44,217 nucleotides of DNA from positions 1-44,217 of the forward strand of contig JAGHJP010000029.1 of NCBI GenBank assembly GCA_017886575.1. Reading direction: 5' to 3'. The stretch is from Clostridia bacterium (GTDB lineage Bacteria > Bacillota > Clostridia > Christensenellales > Borkfalkiaceae). Position numbers and translations under genes: made by a program. Within the stretch, counting starts at the first letter, position 1; each line of letters begins with the position of its first letter. Of this stretch, positions 15,779-23,967 are shown piece after piece. The notes beneath the pieces were generated by a model. It saw only the letters and a list, made by a program, of their open reading frames with translations, was not told the DNA's origin and searched no databases.

Positions 15779-16453
15779 TCAGTCCGCCTGTGCGGAGAGG
15801 ACGGAGCCGTCGCCGAAAATGTCCGTCTGCCAATAGACGTCCGGCACTTTGCCGACCAAAATGCTCTCGCAGAGGAGCACCTGCGTGACCGATTGCACGG
15901 AAGAGGTGCCCGAAGGCAGGATGATGGATATGTCCGCCGTAATGTCCAGATACACGGCGTGGCGGGTCTGATTGATACCCGCCTGGCGGAAATCGGAGGA
16001 AAAGCGGCAGGACACGGCGGCGACGGGAATGACGTCCAGATGGACGGAGGGGCCGAGACCCGCCCATGCCTCGATGCCGAAAAAGGCGCCGAGCGGAATG
16101 TCCACCCCCGCCCGGCTCTCCTCTTCCAATTTCTGTTGGGCGATTTGCGTCACCGTGCGGGCGATGCGGTTGATCTGCAGGGCGTTGGAAGTGATCGCCA
16201 CGATGTCGCCCGCGCCGTCCCGTTCGACGGCGATGAGATCGTCGTAAGCCGCGCCGTCCTCCGTGCTTTCGAGCACCGCTTCGTTGACGGCGGAAACGGT
16301 GTACGAGCGCATGGCGGCTTCGGCGGCGGCGGTGATGACGCCGTCGGCATTGCGCTGCAAAAAGATGAGCAGGAGCGCGAGGGCCACGCCCACGCAAACG
16401 GCGACCAGCCGGCGGACAATCCTTTTTTTCGAACGGTTGTAATCGTATTGCAT
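15779..16453 (-). CDS. yunB: Sporulation protein YunB
   Basis: A 224-residue membrane-anchored protein of the YunB sporulation family; in Bacillus subtilis yunB belongs to the mother-cell sigma-E regulon. Seen: a basic N-terminus (NRSKKRIVRR), one membrane segment (about residues 17-33), then the conserved extracytoplasmic part with GVDIPLGAFFG, LGPSVHLDVIPV, INQTRHAVYLDI and ADISIILP. The length is near normal. The upstream sequence carries a sigma-E-like promoter that ends about 6 nt before the ATG. It is the best indication in the window that the organism forms spores. Confidence 0.9.
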   Translation of the reverse strand: MQYDYNRSKKRIVRRLVAVCVGVALALLLIFLQRNADGVITAAAEAAMRSYTVSAVNEAVLESTEDGAAYDDLIAVERDGAGDIVAITSNALQINRIARTVTQIAQQKLEEESRAGVDIPLGAFFGIEAWAGLGPSVHLDVIPVAAVSCRFSSDFRQAGINQTRHAVYLDITADISIILPSGTSSVQSVTQVLLCESILVGKVPDVYWQTDIFGDGSVLSAQAD

Positions 16454-16458
16454 CTCTC

Positions 16459-16488
16459 ATATATATGAGCGCAAAAAGGGAAAAATGA
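16459..16488 (-). promoter_or_regulatory. Possible sigma-E promoter of yunB
   Basis: On the minus strand: TCATTTT (16488-16482), a 14-bp spacer and CATATATAT (16467-16459), close to the sigma-E consensus. Only a few nucleotides separate it from the ATG, again suggesting a leaderless or nearly leaderless message. Confidence 0.45.
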
Positions 16489-16561
16489 AGGAAAAAACTT
16501 GTCCCGCGTCTTTCCCGCTCAACGCGGGCATGTCCCTTTCCTTCCTTGCGGCATAAGTCAA

Positions 16562-17049
16562 AACCACCGGTGAACCGGTGGTTTGCACAGGCCCTAAAAG
16601 GGTTTAATGCCGGCGTACCCGTCAACGGGTATCGAAATTTGGCAACGCATCACGATTCTCCGGCAGCCGCTATGTCGCGGCTGTCTTTTTTGCCCCATGA
16701 ATTGTGCTATACTTAAATACGGTGGCACACCCACCAACATATGGATGTGATCCGGACATGCTCCGCTTCGATAATTTCCACTTTCTTCTCGTTGCAAAGT
16801 TTCCGTACGATCTCTCCTATATCTTTTTTCCGTTGTCCATATATTTCTTTTCTTCTGTATTTAGGCGCAAAGACTATATAATATTCACATCTGTATGTTG
16901 AATGTGCCGTAGCTTTATTTCATTCTTCATTTGATAAAAACCTCCTGTTGTTTTTAGTGATGCGGTCGCCAAACCTTACACTATTATAACATAGAGAGGT
17001 TTTTATTTACTGAAGTTTTTTTATCTCCCCCGGTAAAACTGGGGGAGAT
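16562..17049 (-). mobile_element. Decayed, internally deleted IS200/IS605-family element
   Basis: An element of about 490 bp with subterminal hairpins typical of the family: AACCACCGG/CCGGTGGTT at 16562-16583 at one end and ATCTCCCCC/GGGGGAGAT at 17023-17049 at the other. Between them is a broken tnpA. The sequence runs from the conserved TnpA region straight into the terminal hairpins, so the 3' half of tnpA is missing. It cannot transpose by itself, but its ends might still be mobilised by an intact relative. Confidence 0.8.
16594..16930 (-). pseudogene. tnpA: Truncated, frameshifted IS200-type transposase
   Basis: Remnant of a Y1 HUH transposase. It starts MKNEIKLRH at 16930 (AGGAGG upstream), then an extra CA shifts the frame to STYRCEYYIVFAPKYRRKEI and onward, and a missing G later restores a third frame reading ACPDHIHMLVGVPPYLSIAQFMG. 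The HIH of the HUH motif is present, but the catalytic Tyr region is deleted: after QFMG the sequence passes into the terminal hairpin region. Two frameshifts plus a deletion make it non-functional. Confidence 0.85.
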
Positions 17050-17184
17050 TCATGCTAAAGAGCCAATAAGTTCTGCGGCACCGGCGGACGGCAACGGGCG
17101 GAAAAATACGCAAAACTTTTCCCCCGTATAAGCAATCCATATACAAAAAAATGCCTGTTTTTACCCGATTTTTGCACAAAAAAC

Positions 17185-17214
17185 TTGACTTTTCGGGCTT
17201 TTTTTCGTTAAAAT
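17185..17214 (+). promoter_or_regulatory. Probable promoter of the DUF1538-PII operon
   Basis: TTGACT (17185-17190), an 18-bp spacer and TAAAAT (17209-17214), about 75 bp before the start codon. Moderate match. Confidence 0.55.
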
Positions 17215-17288
17215 ATAGTTATTAAAAATATTCGTTCACATTCGTTTGAAACAAAGAATTTGCCTTGCGGGAAGAGGAGGGATCGCCC

Positions 17289-18809
17289 GTGCTGAAAGTG
17301 CTGCTGACAAAATTAAAAGAATCTTTGACGTCCGTCCTGCCCGTGACGCTCATCGTCATCATTCTAAACTTCACGCCGCTCGTCGACCTGACCCTGACCG
17401 AAGTCGGCGCGTTCGCCGTGTGCTCGATTTTCCTGATCTTGGGCATCGCCCTCTTCAACCTGGGCGCCGACCTTGCCATGACACCCATGGGCGAACAGGC
17501 GGGCACGGGTCTGACCCGCTCTGGCAGCATGAAGCTGCTCCTCTCCGTCTGCTTTGCCATGGGCGTGCTGATCACGGTGGCAGAACCCGACCTGTCCGTG
17601 CTCGCCTCGCAGGTGGCGGGGTTCATCAACGGAACGGCGCTCATCGTCACGGTGGGCGTGGGCGTGGGCATCTTCCTCGTCCTCTCCATTCTGCGCATGG
17701 TGTTCAAGAAGAGCCTCTCCTCCCTCCTGATGTTCTTCTATATGTTTCTCTTCATGCTGGCGGCGCTGGCGGTCGTCGCCGATAAATCGGACTTCCTCGC
17801 CCTCGGCTTCGATTCGGGCGGCGTGACGACGGGCCCCATCACCGTGCCCTTCATCATGGCGCTCGGCGTGGGCGTGGCGGGCTCCCTGGGCGGCAAGGAC
17901 GCAAGCGAAAACAGTTTCGGACTGGTCGCCATGTGCTCCATCGGTCCCATCCTCGCGGTCATGATCCTCGGCCTTTGCTCCTCGGGAGAAATGAGCTATG
18001 AAGTGCCGGACTATTCCCTCACTTCCCTCTCCGAAGTGCCGCAGGCCATTCTGGACGTGATGGGAGAAGTCGGGCTTGCCCTCGGGCTGATCGTGCTCTT
18101 CTTCGCCGTCATTCAGATATTTATCCTCAAACTCCCCAAGCGGAAGATATTGCAGATCGCCGTGGGCATCGTGTATACCTTCGTGGGGCTGGTCGTCTTT
18201 CTGACCGCCGTATCCGTCGGGTTCATGCCCATCGGGTATAAAATGGGCGTGGAACTTGCCGAAAACCACCCCGCCCTGCTCATCGTGTTCGGCTTCATTC
18301 TCGGCTTCGTAGTCGTGCTGGCAGAGCCCGCTGTACACGTTCTGAACAAACAGGTCGAAACCATCACGGAAGGCACGGTCAGCCGCCGCTCCATGCTCCT
18401 CGCCCTCTCCATCGGCGTGGGCATCTCCATCGGTCTCTCCATGCTGCGCATCGTCTTTGACTTCAACATCCTCTACTATCTTGTGCCCGGTTACTTCCTT
18501 TCGCTGGGACTGTCCTTCTTCGTGCCGAAACTGTACACGGCGATCGCCTTCGACTCGGGCGGCGTGGCGAGCGGGCCTCTGACCTCCACCTTCATCCTGC
18601 CCTTTGCCATCGGCGCGTGCGTGACCATGCAGGGCGCAGAGAACGTGATGGCAGACGCCTTCGGCGTGGTGGCGATGGTCGCCATGACCCCGCTCATCAC
18701 CATTCAGCTCCTGGGCTTCCACTCCGTCGTGACCCGCCGCATGCGCGAGAAGATCGCCATGAAGCGCATCCTGAGCGCGGACGACGAGCAGATCATCAAC
18801 TTTATGTAA
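17289..18809 (+). CDS. DUF1538 integral membrane protein (putative transporter)
   Basis: A membrane protein of about 506 residues with some 12 or more hydrophobic segments. It is an internal duplication: GFDSGGVTTGPITVPFIMALGVGVA in the first half matches AFDSGGVASGPLTSTFILPFAIGAC in the second, and VAEPDLSVLASQV matches LAEPAVHVLNKQVE. The doubled FDSGG-GP motif is the DUF1538 hallmark and probably lines a substrate path. GTG at 17289 was chosen because GAGGAGG lies 8 nt upstream. Two PII-like genes follow within 11 bp, so transport is probably PII-controlled, as with AmtB-GlnK. The substrate is unknown. Confidence 0.87.
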   Translation: MLKVLLTKLKESLTSVLPVTLIVIILNFTPLVDLTLTEVGAFAVCSIFLILGIALFNLGADLAMTPMGEQAGTGLTRSGSMKLLLSVCFAMGVLITVAEPDLSVLASQVAGFINGTALIVTVGVGVGIFLVLSILRMVFKKSLSSLLMFFYMFLFMLAALAVVADKSDFLALGFDSGGVTTGPITVPFIMALGVGVAGSLGGKDASENSFGLVAMCSIGPILAVMILGLCSSGEMSYEVPDYSLTSLSEVPQAILDVMGEVGLALGLIVLFFAVIQIFILKLPKRKILQIAVGIVYTFVGLVVFLTAVSVGFMPIGYKMGVELAENHPALLIVFGFILGFVVVLAEPAVHVLNKQVETITEGTVSRRSMLLALSIGVGISIGLSMLRIVFDFNILYYLVPGYFLSLGLSFFVPKLYTAIAFDSGGVASGPLTSTFILPFAIGACVTMQGAENVMADAFGVVAMVAMTPLITIQLLGFHSVVTRRMREKIAMKRILSADDEQIINFM

Positions 18810-18819
18810 GGAGGGTACC

Positions 18820-19296
18820 ATGCCCGAAAAAGAGAATATCTCCACGCAAGAAAAACAGGAAAAACACATCCGCCGCATACCCATACGCGGCAGGCTCAAA
18901 CAGCGGCTGCAAAACCGAAAAGAGGACGCGCGGGCAAACCTCGCGCCGCGGAAACTGAAACTGCTGGTCACCATCGTCAACCGCAGGAAAGCCGAATTTT
19001 ACGCCGACCTTTTGCAATCTTTCGAGATCAATATGCAGCTTTTAATGCGGGGCGAAGGCACGGCGAACTCGGAAATGCGGCACCTTTTGGGGCTGGAAGA
19101 CAACGAAAAGGCGGTCATTTTCAGCCTGGTGCGCGCGGACAAAGCGGACGCCGCGCTGGAAACGCTGGAAGAGAAGTTCCGCACCGTCCGCGACGGCAAG
19201 GGCATTGCCTACACCGTGCCCCTGTCGAGCGTGGTGGGCGTGGCGATATACAGTTTTCTGAGCAACAACCGCATGGCGCGGGAGGAGAAGAAGTAA
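18820..19296 (+). CDS. PII-like signalling protein with basic N-terminal extension
   Basis: A 158-residue protein. Residues 1-44 are highly charged and probably disordered; from about 45 on it is a PII-type ferredoxin-like fold (LKLLVTIVNRRKAEFYADLLQSF, then RHLLGLEDNEKAVIFSLVRADKADAALETLEEKF and GKGIAYTVPLSSVVGVAIY). The last motif corresponds to the C-terminal strand seen also in the next gene. It starts 10 bp after the DUF1538 gene and ends 1 bp before the second PII-like gene. The nucleotide-binding T-loop of canonical GlnB is not obvious, so the ligand is uncertain. Confidence 0.75.
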   Translation: MPEKENISTQEKQEKHIRRIPIRGRLKQRLQNRKEDARANLAPRKLKLLVTIVNRRKAEFYADLLQSFEINMQLLMRGEGTANSEMRHLLGLEDNEKAVIFSLVRADKADAALETLEEKFRTVRDGKGIAYTVPLSSVVGVAIYSFLSNNRMAREEKK

Positions 19297-19297
19297 A

Positions 19298-19723
19298 ATG
19301 GAATTTGAGTATGAAATGATCTGCTGCATCGTGAACGCGGGATATTCCGAAACCGTGATGGACGCCGCCAGGGAATTCGGCGCGCGCGGCGGCACGGTAG
19401 TGCACGCCCGCGGCACCGCCAACCCCGAGGCGGAGACTTTTTTCCATATCACCGTCCAGCCCGAAAAGGAGATGGTGATGATCCTCGTGCCCGCCAAGCT
19501 GAAAGACGACATCCTGCACGCCCTCTACAAGGCGGTCGGGCTGAACACGCCGGGGCAGGGCATCGCCTTTTCGCTGCCCGTCGACCGGGCGGTCGGCCTT
19601 TCCGCGGCGGAAAAACAAGCGAAAAAACAGACGGCGGGCGGAGACGCCGCTGTCGAAGCCAAAGCGCAACCCGCCGCCGAAGAAACTGCGCACGCGGAGA
19701 GCAACGCGGCGGAGAAAGACTGA
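19298..19723 (+). CDS. PII-family protein with Ala-rich tail
   Basis: A 141-residue protein. Residues 1-95 form a PII-like domain (MICCIVNAGYSETVMDAAREFGARGGTVVHARGTA, then EKEMVMILVPAKLKDDILHALYKAVGL and GQGIAFSLPVDRAVGL); residues 100-141 are an Ala/Glu-rich, probably disordered tail. The GARGGTVVHARG segment is where the T-loop begins in PII proteins. With the gene before it, it likely gates the DUF1538 protein in response to a nucleotide or metabolite. Confidence 0.82.
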   Translation: MEFEYEMICCIVNAGYSETVMDAAREFGARGGTVVHARGTANPEAETFFHITVQPEKEMVMILVPAKLKDDILHALYKAVGLNTPGQGIAFSLPVDRAVGLSAAEKQAKKQTAGGDAAVEAKAQPAAEETAHAESNAAEKD

Positions 19724-19773
19724 CACCCTCTGCCTTTGCCCGTTTCCGCCGAAAAAAGATCAAAAACGACGCG

Positions 19774-19815
19774 AAAAACCGACCCCGCCGAAGCAGGGTC
19801 GGTTTTCACTTTTTT
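19774..19815. terminator. Bidirectional terminator
   Basis: AAAACCGACCC / GGGTCGGTTTT with a 10-nt loop and T-rich flank lies between the convergent PII-like gene and the lipoprotein gene ending at 19823. Confidence 0.85.
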
Positions 19816-19822
19816 CGCATCG

Positions 19823-21697
19823 TCAGCGAATATATTCCGTTATCGGTTCCGTATCCAACACCGCTTCCCACGAGACGGGGGCATATTCCGCCGCCTGCCA
19901 ACCGATTTGCTCGATCTCCAAATAAACGGATTCGACGGAAATTCCCCCCGTGGGAATGCCGAGATACAAACACAGGTGGTAGCCGAAAACGCCGATAAAG
20001 GGAAAACTGTCTATGATTTGCGCAAGGACGGCGGACCCGAGAACTCCCCTTACGTCCACCCACAAATCAAAGCGCTCTCCCCGCCATGTAAATTCCGCCG
20101 GGAAAAGCATGCCGGTAACACCGCCAGCACCGCTTACGGACATCACTCCCGTCCAAAGCACGTCATCGCCGTCCGACAAAGAAATCGTCATCTTGCCGTC
20201 TGCCAGGGAAATACCGACGCCGAGCGCCGCGCCGACGGGCGCCCCCGTTTCAAGCGTATGCCCGCTCAGTTCTATCTCCCCTTCATATACCCCGTCTTTC
20301 AGTTTTTCGCCTGCGCAGCAGCGATACCCCGCCAGATCGAACAGCGCGGGCGGTTCATAGAGGAAGTCCAGACGGTAAGACAAATTCAATACCGTCTCGG
20401 GCATATCGGACGCCTCTCTTGCGTCAAAATCAATGCAAAGATCGACCCCCGCCAATCTTTTTGCGGCATCGAAGCGGAAAACTAAAACGGCTTCCCTGCC
20501 GTATTTTTCCCAATACACGCTCAACCCTTCATAGAGGGACGCAAAGTTGGCTTCCAGACTGTCCCCCAAATCACCGCCCAGGTGCGGGAGCACGAAAGAT
20601 ACGGCTTTATAAGGCGTAACGGAATCTATCTGATCTCCGACGAATCCGATTTCATTTTCAAATTTGCCCGCGATCTCTTTCACGATTTCGGGAAGCCTTG
20701 CCAGGCAGGCGCGCAGATACCCCGCCCCCGACTGCGTTTTGCCGGGTGCGGGCAGGAGCGCGCCGAGATCCGCCGCTTCGATCGCGTCCGCGGAAACGTT
20801 GTACGCCCATGTCAGAAACGCCTTGACCGCGACGCGCAGAAAGACGTGCATATCCTCGGCGTCCGCATCGGCAAAGAGGCGGTTGCTCAATGCGATGACC
20901 TGCGGAAGTTCGGCAAAGTCCGCCCAGGACATGTCCGGATCTTCGTCCATCTCCCGCAGGAAGTCCTTGATCACGCCTTCGTATAACTCTTCCGCGCAGT
21001 CCCGCAGATTATAGGTGAGCGTATAGCCCCCGTCCGCCGCAGCCGCTTCGCCGTCGAAGAGCGCGAACATCTGCCCGAAAGCGTCCGCGATCACGCCGCA
21101 GGCGGCGAGAAAATCCTGCCGCGTTTCCCCCGCGAGCCGCTCGAACCGTCTCGTCGCGCTTTCCCGCCGGAACAGCACATCCTCTCCGTCCGCTATGTAT
21201 TCCTGCAACGCGGCAATGTTTTCCTGCATCAGATCCGTTTCGGCGGATCCCGTCTCCGTCAGTGTATAGACCTCGCCCAAGTCGCCGTCGTAAAAATCGA
21301 TGTCGCGGAAAAAAGCGGCGGAGGTATATGGCGGGCCGCCCCATTCCACGGCGTCCGATCCCGGTTCTCCGGTTCCCCTTCTTTCCGTCCGATAGAGATC
21401 CGCGCCGAAAACGCCGTCTTCGTCCCGCGCCGCCGTCGTTTCGGAATAGAATTCGGAATACTCCCGCGACTGCCCTCGCTTTTCGTGCCGCGTTCCCCGC
21501 AAGCCGTAAATTTCGTCCGATTCAAACGCCTGCAAGAGGGTCTCCTCCAATTCCTCCTCGGTCATCTCCGCCCCGCCCGACGGGGCGCCGCCCGAGGAAT
21601 TTTCCGCCGCCTGCGGCTGACAGGCGGACAGCACGAACGCCGCAAAGGCAAAGACGAGCGCCGCCAGGCATGCCGACAACTTTTTTCCGTTCTTCAT
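19823..21697 (-). CDS. Large lipoprotein of unknown function, paralogue of the gene at 21870-23726
   Basis: A 624-residue secreted lipoprotein: signal peptide residues 1-25 with lipobox LSAC at Cys26, followed by a Gly/Ser-rich linker. The mature part has no recognised domain. It aligns over most of its length with the neighbouring 619-residue lipoprotein, for example LTYNLRDCAEELYEG against LTYSLWDCADLFVEN and GAGYLRACLARLPEIVKEI against SAGGYLRSCVAAFPSIAEEI. Probably surface-exposed. Its promoter holds ten consecutive G between -35 and -10, so expression may be phase-variable. SD GGAAG lies before the ATG. Confidence 0.82.
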   Translation of the reverse strand: MKNGKKLSACLAALVFAFAAFVLSACQPQAAENSSGGAPSGGAEMTEEELEETLLQAFESDEIYGLRGTRHEKRGQSREYSEFYSETTAARDEDGVFGADLYRTERRGTGEPGSDAVEWGGPPYTSAAFFRDIDFYDGDLGEVYTLTETGSAETDLMQENIAALQEYIADGEDVLFRRESATRRFERLAGETRQDFLAACGVIADAFGQMFALFDGEAAAADGGYTLTYNLRDCAEELYEGVIKDFLREMDEDPDMSWADFAELPQVIALSNRLFADADAEDMHVFLRVAVKAFLTWAYNVSADAIEAADLGALLPAPGKTQSGAGYLRACLARLPEIVKEIAGKFENEIGFVGDQIDSVTPYKAVSFVLPHLGGDLGDSLEANFASLYEGLSVYWEKYGREAVLVFRFDAAKRLAGVDLCIDFDAREASDMPETVLNLSYRLDFLYEPPALFDLAGYRCCAGEKLKDGVYEGEIELSGHTLETGAPVGAALGVGISLADGKMTISLSDGDDVLWTGVMSVSGAGGVTGMLFPAEFTWRGERFDLWVDVRGVLGSAVLAQIIDSFPFIGVFGYHLCLYLGIPTGGISVESVYLEIEQIGWQAAEYAPVSWEAVLDTEPITEYIR

Positions 21698-21766
21698 CGT
21701 GACAAACTTCCTTTCCTTTATGTATTTTTACGGATACTTTTTATACAAAAAAGTATTTTCCATTTT

Positions 21767-21797
21767 ATTATACCCCCCCCCCGTAAATTTTTGTCAA
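21767..21797 (-). promoter_or_regulatory. Promoter with G10 tract in the spacer
   Basis: On the minus strand: TTGACA (21797-21792) and TATAAT (21772-21767), separated by 19 bp that end in ten consecutive G (21782-21773). Both hexamers are perfect, but the spacer is 2 bp longer than the optimum; loss of one to three G would restore 16-18 bp. Such tracts change length by slippage. Confidence 0.8.
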
Positions 21798-21821
21798 GCG
21801 TTTTCGGAGATATTCTTGAAG

Positions 21822-21854
21822 AAAAAAGGCTCCGGCACACCGGAGCCTTTTTTT
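21822..21854 (-). terminator. Terminator of the second lipoprotein gene
   Basis: GGCTCCGG-CACA-CCGGAGCC with A- and T-runs on either side. It ends transcription from the 23726-21870 gene and insulates the next promoter. Confidence 0.92.
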
Positions 21855-21869
21855 GACGCACATACGTTG

Positions 21870-23726
21870 TTATGCAATCACGTCGTATATGCTTTCCGAA
21901 TCAAAAGCCACTTGAACGGACGCAGGGTCATAATACACGCCGCCCGAAGATTCGATCTGTTCAAACGACAATGCAATGGAACGCATCCGCGCATCGCCGG
22001 AGGACGCTACCGCCAAAGCCGCGGAACAGCGCAGCGCAAAAACACTGCCCTGCCACTCGATCTCTGCCGATATTTCTCTCTGATCGAAAAGATCTGCGGC
22101 CGAAATCTCTTCCGTCCAAAGCACGGCGTCCCCGTCCGACAGGACGACCGTTGCCAGGCGGCCGTTGTTTTCCACGGATACCCGCGCGGAGAACGTCTCC
22201 GTGACGGACATCCCCTCCAAATCAGAGCCGTACAGCATGACTTCCTCTTCATATGTCTTATCGAGCACCCTTTCGCCGGCATAGTAGCGGTAACCCGTCA
22301 GGTCGAAAAGCGCGGGCGCCTCATAGCAGAAGTCCAGATGCCCGTCCAGAAGAAGGGTAAAGCCGACCTCTTCTTCGGTGCTCGCTTTTTCCGCCGAAAT
22401 GTATATATCCAGCCCCGTCAACGTCCTGTCTTCATTGAAAATGAGAACAAAATATTCATCGTTGCCGTACGATTCCCAATCGGACTTTTTGCCTTCATAC
22501 CATTCCGCGAACGCATCGCCCAGAGACTGCTCTTCGTCCGGCACGATCCCGAAAAGTCCGGAAAGGAAACCCTCCATCCACATGTGCGGCGTGAGCGAAT
22601 CGATATCCTGCGCCACGTCCTCGCTCATGTTCCCGAGCATGGTCACGATCTCCTCTGCGATCGAGGGGAACGCAGCGACACAACTGCGCAGATATCCGCC
22701 CGCCGACTGCCCGGACGGCGGCACGGGGAATGCCGCATCGAAATCGACTTTTGCGACCTCTTCGGCGGACACGCCCATGGACGTCATCATGAGTTCTTTG
22801 ACGGCGATACGCAAAAGCCCGTACATATCTTCCGCGCTATAGCCGGCAAACAGACGGTTGGTCAGCGCGATGATCTCGGTCAATTCCGAAAACTCCCCGC
22901 AGGTCATTGCAGGATCTTCATCGACCGCCTCCAGAACACCGGTCAATACGTTTTCCACAAAGAGATCGGCGCAATCCCAAAGCGAATACGTGAGCGTATA
23001 CCCCGTATCCGTCGCGTCGACTTCGCCGCCGAAATAGGCGGGCAGCTGTTCGACGGCGCCGAGGAACACGGCAAGCGCGTCCAGAAAATCCTGCCGCTCC
23101 TCACCGATCTGATCCGACGTGAAAGAGATATTTTCCAGCCAGTCGACGCTCGATCTGTCAGCCACGATGTCGGCTTTGTTCTCCGCGATATATTCGCGCA
23201 CGGCGCCGACCGTCTCCGGCGAAGGTTCTGTTTCCTCCAAATCGTACGGTTGTACGGTGTAACAATTATATCCGCCGCCGTAAAAATCGACGTCGCGTGC
23301 AAACCCGCCGTATTGCAGATAACTTACGGGACCATCTGCCGATTGCCGATGTTTGCTCACGGTATAGGCGTCCGCACCGAATACGCCGTCGTCGTTCCAC
23401 GCGGCGGTCGCCTCCATATAATTGAGATCCCGCTCGTCGGTCAGGCCGGAGGGGTCTATCGCCGTTCCCCCCTGATCCACGGTCAGCGTCGCCACGAGCC
23501 CGCGGACACCGTCCAGTTCGACGGCATCATAGAGGGATTGCCTGAGTTCCGCCTCGGTCTCCTCGGCGGGCGTATCGCCGCCCGGACCGCCGCCCGAGCT
23601 GCCGGAAACGCTCCCCGAACCGCTGCCCGGACCGCCGAGCACGAACTGACAGCCGGACAGCACGAACGCCGAAAGGATCAGCGCGACCGCTGCCAGACAA
23701 ACCAACAATTTTTTCCCATATTTCAT
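21870..23726 (-). CDS. Large lipoprotein of unknown function
   Basis: A 618-residue lipoprotein: signal peptide with lipobox LSGC at Cys26, a Gly/Ser-rich linker (GGPGSGSGSVSGSSGGGPGG), then a mature region similar throughout to the product of 19823-21697. No known domain was recognised. The ATG at 23726 was chosen over an upstream one because GGGAGG lies 8 nt before it and the signal peptide begins there. It has its own consensus promoter with a normal 17-bp spacer and no G tract, so the two copies are regulated differently. Confidence 0.82.
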   Translation of the reverse strand: MKYGKKLLVCLAAVALILSAFVLSGCQFVLGGPGSGSGSVSGSSGGGPGGDTPAEETEAELRQSLYDAVELDGVRGLVATLTVDQGGTAIDPSGLTDERDLNYMEATAAWNDDGVFGADAYTVSKHRQSADGPVSYLQYGGFARDVDFYGGGYNCYTVQPYDLEETEPSPETVGAVREYIAENKADIVADRSSVDWLENISFTSDQIGEERQDFLDALAVFLGAVEQLPAYFGGEVDATDTGYTLTYSLWDCADLFVENVLTGVLEAVDEDPAMTCGEFSELTEIIALTNRLFAGYSAEDMYGLLRIAVKELMMTSMGVSAEEVAKVDFDAAFPVPPSGQSAGGYLRSCVAAFPSIAEEIVTMLGNMSEDVAQDIDSLTPHMWMEGFLSGLFGIVPDEEQSLGDAFAEWYEGKKSDWESYGNDEYFVLIFNEDRTLTGLDIYISAEKASTEEEVGFTLLLDGHLDFCYEAPALFDLTGYRYYAGERVLDKTYEEEVMLYGSDLEGMSVTETFSARVSVENNGRLATVVLSDGDAVLWTEEISAADLFDQREISAEIEWQGSVFALRCSAALAVASSGDARMRSIALSFEQIESSGGVYYDPASVQVAFDSESIYDVIA

Positions 23727-23760
23727 GACGAAAACCTCCCGATCATGTATTTGTATGGAA

Positions 23761-23789
23761 ATTATAGCATATTTATGGTTTTTTGTCAA
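23761..23789 (-). promoter_or_regulatory. Sigma-A promoter of the second lipoprotein gene
   Basis: On the minus strand: TTGACA (23789-23784), a 17-bp spacer and TATAAT (23766-23761). Confidence 0.85.
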
Positions 23790-23829
23790 TAAACGTTCAA
23801 TAAATGAAAAAATTTTTCTCTATTTACTA

Positions 23830-23871
23830 TTTTAATAAAACGAACGACCGCCTGCGTACGAACGCAGGCGG
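23830..23871 (-). terminator. Terminator of the UDP-HexNAc pyrophosphorylase gene
   Basis: CCGCCTGCG / CGCAGGCGG with a 6-nt loop (23848-23871), followed on the minus strand by a T-rich stretch. It lies about 100 bp after the stop codon. A weaker hairpin GAACAT/ATGTTC is also present near 23923-23941. Confidence 0.7.
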
Positions 23872-23967
23872 CCGATGAAGCAAAGCGCCATATGACCGAA
23901 AGAGGGGCACCATGCCTGTAAAGAACATATTTTTCATGTTCCCTCCGCAAAGGAGAAAGCGTTTATT

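Noticed and set aside
17364-18980. 538-residue minus-strand open frame
   Set aside because: Antisense to the DUF1538 gene, extremely rich in His, Glu and Asp, with no domain; a shadow frame.
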